DNA from: Oceanimonas aquatica
GTDB taxonomy: Bacteria; Pseudomonadota; Gammaproteobacteria; Enterobacterales; Aeromonadaceae
NCBI RefSeq assembly: GCF_030732065.1
Contig: NZ_JAVBHX010000016.1
Location: 1-43,961, forward strand
Direction: 5' to 3'
DNA: 43,961 nt
The translations under genes and the position numbers were made by a program. Positions 22,756-30,631 of the stretch are shown piece after piece (the stretch's first letter is position 1; each line of letters begins with the position of its first letter). The notes beneath the pieces were generated by a model, which worked only from the letters and a program-made list of their open reading frames with translations, was not told the origin of the DNA and did not search any database.

Positions 22756-23607
22756 ATGAACATCGACAACCGGCTCAACGATCCGATTTTCACGCCGGCG
22801 CCGCTGGCCGGCAGCCAGCCGCGCCAGGACAACAATAAGCTGGAGCGGGTGGCCCCCGCCGAGCAGGCTGACGCCTTTGCCGGCCGGGATGAACGCCGGG
22901 AGCGCGGCAGCGATGACGTGGCGTTGTACGATGCCCGTGGCCAAAAAACCGCTGACAACAGCGGTACCGCAAAGGCCGAGGACGAGCCCGCCGAGGCCAC
23001 CGAAGACAATCCTCAAGCCGCCGAAGAATCCTCACGCCCCAGCAAACCGTCCGGCGAGCCCATGAGCGAAGAGGAAGTGCTGGAGCTGAACGATCTCAAA
23101 CTGCGGGATCAGGAAGTACGTACCCATGAGCAGCAGCATGCCGCCGTGGGTGGCCAGCATGCAGGCTCGCCCAGTTATGAGTATGAAACCGGCCCCGACG
23201 GCAAGCAGTACGCGGTGGAAGGCTCGGTACAGGTGGACATGTCGCCGGTGCCGGGCGACCCGGAAGCCACCATCGACAAGATGCAGCAGGTCAAGGCCGC
23301 GGCACTGGCCCCGGCAGAACCCTCTCAGGCCGACCGCAGCGCCGCTGCTCAGGCCGAACAGCTGATTGCCGAGGCCCGAAGCGAGCTCAGGGAGCAACAG
23401 AACGAGCCGGCTACCGGCGACAAACCCGGGGCCCGCCCCGACGACACCGGCGAGGACAAGACCACCACACCGACTGCCAACACCGCCGAACCTGCCGGCC
23501 CGGCACCGAACAACAGTGCTCAAATGCAGCAGCGTAACGAGGTGATCGCCGGCGTGTATGGCCACTCCGCCGAGCGCCAGGCCCGGGCGCTGATCGGCCT
23601 GGCCTGA
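22756..23607 (+). CDS. putative metalloprotease, CJM1_0395/SprA-related family
   Basis: A 283-residue protein with no signal peptide. Low-complexity, Glu/Ala/Pro-rich regions surround a conserved core at about residues 100-175: EEEVLELNDLKLRDQEVRTHEQQH, with HEQQH as a zinc-binding HExxH, followed by AGSPSYEYETGPDGKQYAVEG. This core defines the CJM1_0395 / SprA-related family of putative metalloproteases, whose role is not known. The ATG follows ggtgagg. It is monocistronic, between arsR and a convergent MocR gene. Confidence 0.82.
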   Translation: MNIDNRLNDPIFTPAPLAGSQPRQDNNKLERVAPAEQADAFAGRDERRERGSDDVALYDARGQKTADNSGTAKAEDEPAEATEDNPQAAEESSRPSKPSGEPMSEEEVLELNDLKLRDQEVRTHEQQHAAVGGQHAGSPSYEYETGPDGKQYAVEGSVQVDMSPVPGDPEATIDKMQQVKAAALAPAEPSQADRSAAAQAEQLIAEARSELREQQNEPATGDKPGARPDDTGEDKTTTPTANTAEPAGPAPNNSAQMQQRNEVIAGVYGHSAERQARALIGLA

Positions 23608-23609
23608 GT

Positions 23610-25037
23610 TCAGTCGCTCACTTCATTCATCAATCGTTCCAGCCGGGGCCAGAGCGCCTCCGGACAATGGGCCGGGTTGATGCGCATGTAGCTGTCGGCA
23701 TCGGGCTGATGACTGAAATAGCGTCCCGGCGCCAGCAAAATGCCTTCTTCCGCCGCCCGCCGGCTGAGCCCCGAGGCGCTGAGCCCGTCGGGCAGCCTTA
23801 ACCAGCCGAAAAAGCCCCCCGTCGGCCGGTGCATCACCTCAAACCCCAGAGATTCAAAGCGCGTCAGCGTGGGCTCGCGCACCTCGTCGAGTCGTCGGTG
23901 CAGTTGTTCCACATGACGACGATACCGCCCGCCGGTGAGCAGCCGGTACATGATGGTTTCGGTCGAGGGCGGGGTCGACATGCCGGTGATCAGCTTGATG
24001 TCGGTGAGTTCGGCGATCAACGCCGGACTGGCCACCAGAAACCCCACCCGCAGATCCGCCGACAGGGTTTTCGACAGGCTGCCCAGGTACACCAGCCGGT
24101 CGAACCCCGCCAGACTGGCGTAGCGCAGGCTTTGCTGTACGTCGAAGTCGGCGTAGATATCATCTTCCAGCAGCCAGCAACGGCGCTCCGTCAGCAGGCT
24201 GAGCACCCGGTGCGCCCGGCTGCGGCTGACACTGGCGCCGAGCGGGTTGCTCAGCACCGAGTTGGTCAGGTAGAGCACCGGTTTGTGCTGCTCCAGCGCC
24301 AGTCGCAGCGCCGCCAGCCCGGGGCCGTCTCCGTCCCGGGGCAGCGCCACCGGCACGGCGCCGTGCAGCCGGATCAAGGCCTGAAAGTTATAGAAGCCGG
24401 GATCGTCCACCAACACCCGGTCGCCCGGGCGTACCAGCGCCCGCATCACCAGATCCAGCCCGTGGGACGCACTGGAGGTCATCAGGATCTGGGCCGGATC
24501 GGCGGGAATATCGAGCCGCTCCAGGCGCAACCCCAACTGCCGGCGCAAGGCCGGGTGGCCCTGAGCGCTGCCATATTCGGTGAGCGGTGCCGGCTGACGG
24601 GCCAGCTCTCGCAATGCCGAACGAATATCGCCGTCTCCCAGCCAGTCGGCGGGCAGGCAGCCATTACCGGGCTTGAGGGAAAAGCGCTCGGTATCCATCA
24701 CCCGGCGCAACAAAATCACTTCCTGGGCCATGGCGCTGGCGGAGGCATCCACTTCCAGTGCCAGCCGGCGGGTTTGCGTGCTGCGCGCCACATACACACC
24801 GCTGCCCTGACGACTGACCACCAGGCCGGCGGCGGCCAGCCGCTCGTAGGCGTCGGCCACGGTAAACCGGCTGACACCCAGCCGTTCTGCCAGCTGACGA
24901 ATGGACGGCAGTTTTTCACCGGGTTTCCAGCGGCCCTCGCCCACGGCCTGAGTGGCACAGCGCACCAGTTGCTCTACAAAAGGCTCGGTACTGGCCTTGT
25001 CAAAGGCCCAGTCGGCGGCAGAAATTGTCATGGCCAT
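23610..25037 (-). CDS. MocR-type (GntR/aminotransferase) transcriptional regulator
   Basis: A 475-residue fusion. A GntR winged helix is at about 20-85 (GEKLPSIRQLAERLGVSRFTVADAYERLAAAGLV, SRQGSGVYV). A fold-type I aminotransferase domain (about 120-470) has the PLP lysine in GSLSKTLSADLRVGF. Members bind PLP as effector rather than acting as transaminases. A second start lies six bases inside (MTISAADW). It is divergent from an EamA transporter, the classic MocR-target arrangement, and the 118-base gap carries a perfect GGACA/TGTCC palindrome. The ligand is unknown. Confidence 0.9.
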   Translation of the reverse strand: MAMTISAADWAFDKASTEPFVEQLVRCATQAVGEGRWKPGEKLPSIRQLAERLGVSRFTVADAYERLAAAGLVVSRQGSGVYVARSTQTRRLALEVDASASAMAQEVILLRRVMDTERFSLKPGNGCLPADWLGDGDIRSALRELARQPAPLTEYGSAQGHPALRRQLGLRLERLDIPADPAQILMTSSASHGLDLVMRALVRPGDRVLVDDPGFYNFQALIRLHGAVPVALPRDGDGPGLAALRLALEQHKPVLYLTNSVLSNPLGASVSRSRAHRVLSLLTERRCWLLEDDIYADFDVQQSLRYASLAGFDRLVYLGSLSKTLSADLRVGFLVASPALIAELTDIKLITGMSTPPSTETIMYRLLTGGRYRRHVEQLHRRLDEVREPTLTRFESLGFEVMHRPTGGFFGWLRLPDGLSASGLSRRAAEEGILLAPGRYFSHQPDADSYMRINPAHCPEALWPRLERLMNEVSD

Positions 25038-25063
25038 ATCACCTGCACACTTGGGTCAATACC

Positions 25064-25076
25064 GGACAAAGTGTCC
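25064..25076. promoter_or_regulatory. probable MocR operator
   Basis: ggacaaagtgtcc is a perfect five-base-arm palindrome in the divergent gap between the MocR and EamA genes. A related gtctgg follows at 25081, so repeated half-sites may be used. Confidence 0.5.
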
Positions 25077-25155
25077 TGATTGTCTGGTAGTAAAGCGACT
25101 ATGATGATCAAACTCAAGCGCTTCCTTACTCCATTGTTGTGATCAGGATATTGTC

Positions 25156-26043
25156 ATGAACCAGGCCCAAACACTGTCCTCTCCGGCCCCTCAGCCCCTG
25201 CTCGGCATGGCGCTGGGCGTGCTGGCCGTGATGCTGTTTTCCGCCGGCCTGCCCGCCACCCGGGTCTCGGTGGAGGCGGGCATGTCGGGGCTGTTTACCG
25301 GGGCTGGCCGTGCCGCCCTGGGTGCGCTCTTTGCCACCATATTGTTGCTGGCAACCCGCCAGCGCCTGCCCGCGCCACGCCAGTGGGTCCGCTTGAGCGT
25401 GGTGGCGCTGGGGGTGGTGTTTGGCTATCCCCTGCTGTCGTCGGTGGCGCTGGAAACCGTGTCGGCCACCCACAGCGTACTGGTGACCGCCCTGCTGCCC
25501 CTGTGCACCGCCCTGTTCGGCGCCTGTTTACATCGCCACCGCCCGCGGGCGGGGTTCTGGCTGTGCGCCGTGGCCGGCACTGCCCTGGTGCTGTTTTACG
25601 CCGGCCGCCAGGCCGAGGGGCAATGGCACCTGGCGGATCTGTGGTTGTTGCTGTCCTGTGTGCTGTGCGGGCTGGGGTATGCCGAAGGCGCCCGACTGGC
25701 CAGGGAGCTGGGCAGCTGGCAGGTGATCTGCTGGGCGCTGGTGCTGTCGCTGCCGTTGCTGCTGCCCATTGTCTGGGTCAGCTGGCCACAGACCGAGGTG
25801 GCCCTGTCGGGCTGGCTGAGCATGCTTTACCTGAGCTCGGTCAGCATGTTTATCGGCTTTTTCTTCTGGTATCGGGGGCTGGCCATTGGCGGCGTGACCC
25901 TGGTGAGCCAGACCCAGTTGCTGCAGCCCTTTGGCGCGCTCTGGCTGGCGGCGCTGCTGCTGGGTGAGCCGGTATCGGCCCAGGCCATATGGATCTGCCT
26001 TGGGGTGGTGGCCTGCGTGGCCCTGGGGCGGCGCTACGCCTGA
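25156..26043 (+). CDS. EamA/DMT-family transporter
   Basis: A 295-residue inner-membrane protein with ten hydrophobic helices in two EamA repeats (about 15-145 and 158-292). The second repeat ends with GGVTLVSQTQLLQPFGALWLAALLLGEPVS, the typical closing pattern of this exporter family. It probably exports a metabolite or amino acid sensed by the divergent MocR protein. It has no following partner; the next gene has its own likely promoter. Confidence 0.88.
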   Translation: MNQAQTLSSPAPQPLLGMALGVLAVMLFSAGLPATRVSVEAGMSGLFTGAGRAALGALFATILLLATRQRLPAPRQWVRLSVVALGVVFGYPLLSSVALETVSATHSVLVTALLPLCTALFGACLHRHRPRAGFWLCAVAGTALVLFYAGRQAEGQWHLADLWLLLSCVLCGLGYAEGARLARELGSWQVICWALVLSLPLLLPIVWVSWPQTEVALSGWLSMLYLSSVSMFIGFFFWYRGLAIGGVTLVSQTQLLQPFGALWLAALLLGEPVSAQAIWICLGVVACVALGRRYA

Positions 26044-26094
26044 CGCCCGCTTTCACCTTATAATGGGGCTCACGACAACCTGCGGAGAGCCCCG

Positions 26095-26592
26095 TTGAAC
26101 ACTCCCAATTATCTGGCCGGCTATCCGGACACCCTGCAGCAACAGGCCGCCGAACTGCTTGCCAACGGCCGGCTGGGCCTGTATCTGGAACGCAAATATC
26201 CCGCCAGCCATGCGGTGCAGAACGACAAGGCGCTGTACGACTTCGTGAGCGAGCTGAAAAGCCGCTATATGAAAAAGGCGGCGCCGCTTAGCCAGGTGCG
26301 CTACGACAGCAAACTCAATGTGGTGAAACAGGCGCTGGGCCTGCACACCTACCGGGCCCACCTGCAGGGCAGCAAACTCAAAACCCGCAACAGCATTGCC
26401 GTGGCCGCCCTGTTTCGTGACGGGCCGCCGGAATTTCTGCGCATGATAGTGGTTCATGAACTGGCCCATTTTCGGGAAAAGGAGCACAACAAGGCTTTTT
26501 ATCAGCTTTGCTGTCATATGGAGCCCGGCTATCACCAACTGGAGCTGGACACCCGGCTGTGGCTGCTGTGGCGGGATCACCACACAGCCTGA
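26095..26592 (+). CDS. YgjP-like metallopeptidase domain protein (DUF45)
   Basis: A 165-residue protein with a gluzincin-like zinc site, VVHELAHFREKEHNKAFY (HExxH then a distant H/E), followed by YHQLELDTRLWL, the pattern of DUF45/YgjP proteins. The start is TTG at 26095 after a ggagag box. A -10-like tataat lies at 26059-26064. Physiological role uncertain; related YgjP proteins have been linked to varied activities. Confidence 0.85.
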   Translation: MNTPNYLAGYPDTLQQQAAELLANGRLGLYLERKYPASHAVQNDKALYDFVSELKSRYMKKAAPLSQVRYDSKLNVVKQALGLHTYRAHLQGSKLKTRNSIAVAALFRDGPPEFLRMIVVHELAHFREKEHNKAFYQLCCHMEPGYHQLELDTRLWLLWRDHHTA

Positions 26593-26663
26593 ACACCTCG
26601 CTTCAAGCACTCACTTTTTCTTTTAAAAACAATAAAGAACCCGTTGTTTATGTGGGAAATACG

Positions 26664-26713
26664 TATACTCGCCCCGCGCCGCGGGTTCTAGAATTAGCCC
26701 TGATAAATATCAC
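26664..26713 (+). promoter_or_regulatory. promoter region of tsdBA with FNR/DNR-like box
   Basis: A -10-like tatact lies at 26664-26669 without a good -35. The sequence ctgataaatatcac (26700-26713) matches the FNR-type TTGAT-N4-ATCAA at eight of ten positions. Its place downstream of the -10 would suit repression, or activation only if the start site is elsewhere. Confidence 0.35.
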
Positions 26714-26734
26714 TCCACATCGGGGATAATAACA

Positions 26735-27349
26735 GTGACCAGAACCATACTACTGAGTGCTTTACTGGGAGCCGGTGCCGCCCCTGCAATGGCAGAGATG
26801 CCAGCCCAGGCTGCCACCTGTATCAGTTGCCATCAGGCCTCGGGCCTCGGCATGGCCAACGTGGCGCCTTCCATTGCCGGCATGCCGGCTTCCTACCTGG
26901 CCGCACAACTGCGCCACTTTCAGAATGGTGAGCGCAACAATGCCATCATGAAACCCATGGCCATGATGCTGGATGACACCGGCATTGAAGCGGTAAGCCA
27001 GTGGTTTGCCGGCCTGCCGGTGAGCCTGCCTGAAGATCCCGCATTCCGGGGCGAAAAGCCCGCACCACAAAGCATGGCCGCCGGCGAAAAGCTGGCCTAT
27101 CAGGGAGACTGGCAGCGGGGCATTCCGAGCTGTGTGTCCTGCCATGGCCCCGAAGGCGTGGGTGTGGGTAAGGTCTTTCCCCACCTGGCCGGCCAGCATG
27201 CCGACTACATTGAAAGTCAGCTCAAGGCCTGGCAAAGCGGCGGCCGCGCCACCGATCCCAACGGCCTTATGGCTCCCGTGGCCAAAAAACTGACCGCGGA
27301 AGACATCACCGCCGTTGCCAGCTATTTCGCCAGCCTGGGAGGCCAGTAA
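26735..27349 (+). CDS. tsdB: dihaem c4-type cytochrome, electron acceptor of thiosulfate dehydrogenase
   Basis: A 204-residue periplasmic cytochrome. A signal peptide ends at about residue 20 (APAMA-EMP). Two haem c sites are CISCH (29-33) and CVSCH (133-137), each in a c4-like domain with later Met ligands (IMKPMAMML, NGLMAPVAKKL). It lies one base before a TsdA-like gene; TsdB proteins of this size precede or fuse to TsdA in several Proteobacteria and take its electrons. Without that neighbour it would only be called cytochrome c4-like. Confidence 0.82.
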   Translation: MTRTILLSALLGAGAAPAMAEMPAQAATCISCHQASGLGMANVAPSIAGMPASYLAAQLRHFQNGERNNAIMKPMAMMLDDTGIEAVSQWFAGLPVSLPEDPAFRGEKPAPQSMAAGEKLAYQGDWQRGIPSCVSCHGPEGVGVGKVFPHLAGQHADYIESQLKAWQSGGRATDPNGLMAPVAKKLTAEDITAVASYFASLGGQ

Positions 27350-27350
27350 C

Positions 27351-28400
27351 ATGAACCGAATTTCAGCCATTATGCTGGGCCTGTCGCTGGCCAACATCAC
27401 CGCGGCTCACGCCGTAGACACCGCCAAGCTGGCCATTCAGGAAGAGCTGCCGGTGGGCAAGGCCGCCGGCGACTACCCCGCGCCGCCAGGCTGGGACAAA
27501 CTGCCCGAGGGCGAGTTTGGTGAAAAGGTGGTACGCGGCTACAACTATTTCGTCAACACTCAGTCGCTGTCGCCGGAATTCGTGGGCAACGGCCTGAACT
27601 GTGTGAACTGCCACATGGACGGCGGCAAAAAGGAAAACGCCGCCCCGCTGTGGGCTGCCTACATGAGCTACCCGGCCTATCGCAAAAAGAACGACCGCAT
27701 CAACAGCTATGAAGAGCGAATTCAGGGCTGCTTCCTCTATTCCATGAACGGCACGCCCCCGGAGCACATGAACCCGGTGCTGGTGGACCTGTCCGCCTAC
27801 GCCTACTGGCTGGCTCAGGGCACCCTCACCGGCGAACAGTTCGATCCGGCCAGCATGACCATTCCGAGCGACGAAGACCTGCTCAAGGGCGGCAAACGCG
27901 ACGATTTCCCCTTTACGCAGGCCTATCTGGCCACGGGCGGCAGCGCCGAACTCAAAACCCCGGGCCGGGGCTACCCCAAACTCTCGGAGCCGGAACAGGC
28001 CCCCGATATTGCCCGGGGAAAACAGGTGTATGAACAGGAATGCGCGGTGTGCCACGGCGCCAATGGCGAAGGTCAGAAGGTCAACGACCGTTATGTGTTC
28101 CCGCCACTATGGGGCCCGGATACCTACAACTGGGGCGCCGGCATGCAGCGGGTGAACACCGCCGCCTACTTTATTCACCAGAACATGCCCCTGGGTCAGC
28201 CGGAAAAACTCACCGAGCAGCAGGCCTGGGATGTAGCCATGTTCCTCGACACCCACGAGCGCCCGCAGGACCCGCGCAACCAGGGCTCACTGGAAGACAC
28301 TACCGAGAAGTTCCACGGTGGCTTCAGCCAGTACGGCAAGGAAGTGAACGGCAGCGTGCTGGGCACCGCCAGCTACCCCAACCATCCCAACAAGCCGTAA
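27351..28400 (+). CDS. tsdA: thiosulfate dehydrogenase/tetrathionate reductase TsdA
   Basis: A 349-residue periplasmic dihaem cytochrome that couples 2 thiosulfate to tetrathionate. A signal peptide ends near residue 21 (TAAHA). Haem motifs are CVNCH (84-88) and CAVCH (231-235). Between them, RIQGCFLYSMNG places Cys127 as the unusual axial ligand of the catalytic haem, matching the GCFxRSMNG pattern of TsdA, with Leu where Glu/Arg residues are common. The start at 27351 follows gggagg at proper distance and opens with a signal peptide. It forms an operon with tsdB. Direction of catalysis in vivo (oxidation or tetrathionate respiration) cannot be decided. Confidence 0.9.
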   Translation: MNRISAIMLGLSLANITAAHAVDTAKLAIQEELPVGKAAGDYPAPPGWDKLPEGEFGEKVVRGYNYFVNTQSLSPEFVGNGLNCVNCHMDGGKKENAAPLWAAYMSYPAYRKKNDRINSYEERIQGCFLYSMNGTPPEHMNPVLVDLSAYAYWLAQGTLTGEQFDPASMTIPSDEDLLKGGKRDDFPFTQAYLATGGSAELKTPGRGYPKLSEPEQAPDIARGKQVYEQECAVCHGANGEGQKVNDRYVFPPLWGPDTYNWGAGMQRVNTAAYFIHQNMPLGQPEKLTEQQAWDVAMFLDTHERPQDPRNQGSLEDTTEKFHGGFSQYGKEVNGSVLGTASYPNHPNKP

Positions 28401-28421
28401 TTACCGCACTTAGCACTTAGC

Positions 28422-28449
28422 AAAAGGCCGGGCATTCCCCGGCCTTTTT
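28422..28449. terminator. bidirectional terminator between tsdA and the MscS gene
   Basis: aaaaggccggg / ccccggccttttt form a stem with A and T runs on both sides, serving both convergent genes. Confidence 0.9.
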
Positions 28450-28451
28450 GG

Positions 28452-29744
28452 TTACACCACCTGTCTGAACGAGGCCGGATTCGGGCTTCCTCCCGCCAGC
28501 ATGCGCAGATCAAAGCCGGTGGGGCTTTGGTGCACGCGCAGGTCGAATTCGGGCAGCACGGCAAAGACGTGATCGAAGATGTCGGCCTGTATGCCTTCGT
28601 ACTCCACCCAACTGGTGGTGTTGGTAAAGGCGTAGATCTCGATGGGAATGCCTTCGTTACCGGACTCCAGCTGGCGCACCATCAGGGTCATTTGCTGGTG
28701 AATGTGCGGGTGCTGGTGCAGCATCACCGCCAGGTAGGCCCTGAAGGTGCCCAGGTTGGTAAGGCGGCGACCGTTGACCAGTGAGCTCATGTCGGCCGAC
28801 TGTTCAATGTTGTAGCGTTGAATGTCCTGCAGCTTGTCATTGAGGTAGCCGCCGAGCAGACAGGATTTCTGCAGTCGCTGAATGTCGGCTTCGTCGAGAA
28901 AGCGCACGCTGGCGGCGTCAATCTGCAGGCTGCGCTTGATGCGCCGGCCACCGGACTCGCTCATGCCCCGCCAGTTTTTAAAGGAGTCGGAGATCAGCGC
29001 ATGGGTGGGAATGGTGGTAATGGTGTGATCCCAGTTCTGCACCTTGACCGTGGTGAGGCCGATGTCGATCACTTCACCGTCGGCGCCATAGCGGCCCATT
29101 TCCAGCCAGTCGCCTACCGCCAGCATATCGTTGGCGGACAGCTGAATACCTGCCACCAGGCCAAGAATGGGGTCCTTGAACACCAGCATCAGTACCGCCG
29201 TCATGGCGCCCAGGCCACTCAGCAGAATCACCGGCGACTTGCCGATCAGGGTCGAGACGATCAGCAAGCCGATAAAAATGCTGGCAATGAGTTTGACGCT
29301 CTGAAAAATACCCCGCAACGGAAATGCCCGCATGGCCGGACGCTGACGAAAGATATCGAGCACGGCATCGAGCAGGGAATAGAGCGACAGCAGGGCAAAG
29401 AGCAGTATCCACAGGTTGGCGGCGGTCTGAATTGAAGGCTGCAACAGGGTGCCCTCTTTCAACCAGAGACCGGCCTGCATATAAATGATGATGCCCTGCA
29501 GGGTCAGCGCCAGCCGGCCAAACAGCTTGCGCTCAAAAAAGGCCCGCCGCCAGATGCGCCGGGCGCCACGGGCCCGGCCTTCCACCCAGCGCAGCACCAC
29601 CCGGTGCAGCACAAAGTGAATGGCGAGAGACATCACCACGATCAGCGTCAGCACTATGCCGGTATAAGCCAGCTTGGCAAACTGTGGAACATAGGTGTTG
29701 AGCCAGGGCATCAGCCAGCCTTCCAGATCCTTGACCTCGTTCAT
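28452..29744 (-). CDS. MscS-family mechanosensitive channel, YbdG-like
   Basis: A 430-residue membrane protein with about five helices, the MscS pore helix region (GKSPVILLSGLGAMTAVLMLVFKDPILGLVAGIQL) and the cytoplasmic beta domain starting NDMLAVGDWLEM with TTVKVQNWDHTITTIPTHAL. Length and order fit YbdG/MscM (415 residues) rather than the small MscS. It would open on membrane tension during osmotic downshift. Single gene, minus strand. Confidence 0.88.
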   Translation of the reverse strand: MNEVKDLEGWLMPWLNTYVPQFAKLAYTGIVLTLIVVMSLAIHFVLHRVVLRWVEGRARGARRIWRRAFFERKLFGRLALTLQGIIIYMQAGLWLKEGTLLQPSIQTAANLWILLFALLSLYSLLDAVLDIFRQRPAMRAFPLRGIFQSVKLIASIFIGLLIVSTLIGKSPVILLSGLGAMTAVLMLVFKDPILGLVAGIQLSANDMLAVGDWLEMGRYGADGEVIDIGLTTVKVQNWDHTITTIPTHALISDSFKNWRGMSESGGRRIKRSLQIDAASVRFLDEADIQRLQKSCLLGGYLNDKLQDIQRYNIEQSADMSSLVNGRRLTNLGTFRAYLAVMLHQHPHIHQQMTLMVRQLESGNEGIPIEIYAFTNTTSWVEYEGIQADIFDHVFAVLPEFDLRVHQSPTGFDLRMLAGGSPNPASFRQVV

Positions 29745-29801
29745 TCTCTTAACCCGTGTTGTTGATATGAGCGTTCATGCTACCGGCTGCATGCTGCCCC
29801 A

Positions 29802-30479
29802 TCAATTGGCCGGACCATAACGGTAGTCACCGCCGGCCTTGAGTGCCTTGCGATAGGCCGGCCTGGCCTGCAATGCATCCACGTAGGCCCGCAACCGGGG
29901 AAAGCTGTCGGCAAGCTCGGGGCTATGCATGGCGGCCTCCAGGGGAAAACTCATCTGAATATCGGCGGCGGTAAAGCGGTCACCGATGATCCACTCGTGG
30001 CAGGCCAGGTGATCGGCAACGAAGTTGAGGTGGGTCTGGATCTGCTCATTAAGAAAGGCCTGGTTCACGCCCGCCACAATTTTGCCCACCAGGGGGCGCA
30101 CAAAAAACGGCATGGGCGCCTGTTTGACCCGCTCAAACACGAAGCGCATCAGCAGCGGCGGCATCAGCGAGCCCTCGGCATAGTGCAGCCAGTATACATA
30201 ATCCCACCAGGTGTCGGTATCACGGGCGGGCAGCAGGGTGGCGGCGCCGTAACGCTGGGCCAGATAGTCGATAATGGCGCCCGACTCGGCCAGGGTGAGC
30301 TTGCCGTCGGTGATCACCGGCGACTTGCCCAGCCCATGTACTTTTTTCAGGCTGCCGGGCGCCAGCCCGGTGTCGGCATCGCGCCGGTAACGCACCAGCT
30401 CGTAGTCCAGCTCCAGCTCTTCCAGCAGCCACACAATGCGCTGGGCGCGGGAATGTTCCAGATAATGCAGGGTGATCAT
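29802..30479 (-). CDS. glutathione S-transferase family protein
   Basis: A 225-residue cytosolic GST. The N-terminal thioredoxin-like domain has LHYLEHSRAQRIVWLLEEL (Ser as probable glutathione-activating residue), then the cis-Pro KSPVITDG and glutathione-binding ESGAIIDYL. The helical C-terminal domain includes GDRFTAADIQMSFPLEA. An aaggag box precedes the ATG. Substrate unknown. It is divergent from the DUF3360 permease gene. Confidence 0.9.
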   Translation of the reverse strand: MITLHYLEHSRAQRIVWLLEELELDYELVRYRRDADTGLAPGSLKKVHGLGKSPVITDGKLTLAESGAIIDYLAQRYGAATLLPARDTDTWWDYVYWLHYAEGSLMPPLLMRFVFERVKQAPMPFFVRPLVGKIVAGVNQAFLNEQIQTHLNFVADHLACHEWIIGDRFTAADIQMSFPLEAAMHSPELADSFPRLRAYVDALQARPAYRKALKAGGDYRYGPAN

Positions 30480-30631
30480 TCGCGACTCCTTGTGAACAAA
30501 GGCCCGTTTGGTACCGACCCTAAATGTAACAAAAATGTTTTAAGACTTATGTCCAATGGTGACAGCCATTAACAGGCCTTAGGATGACAGACGCTTAAAC
30601 AGGGAAAGTATTATTCATCGAGGAGATGACC

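Noticed and set aside
22756-23607. Secreted virulence protease reading of the HEQQH protein
   Set aside because: No signal peptide or secretion context; only the small family core is conserved.
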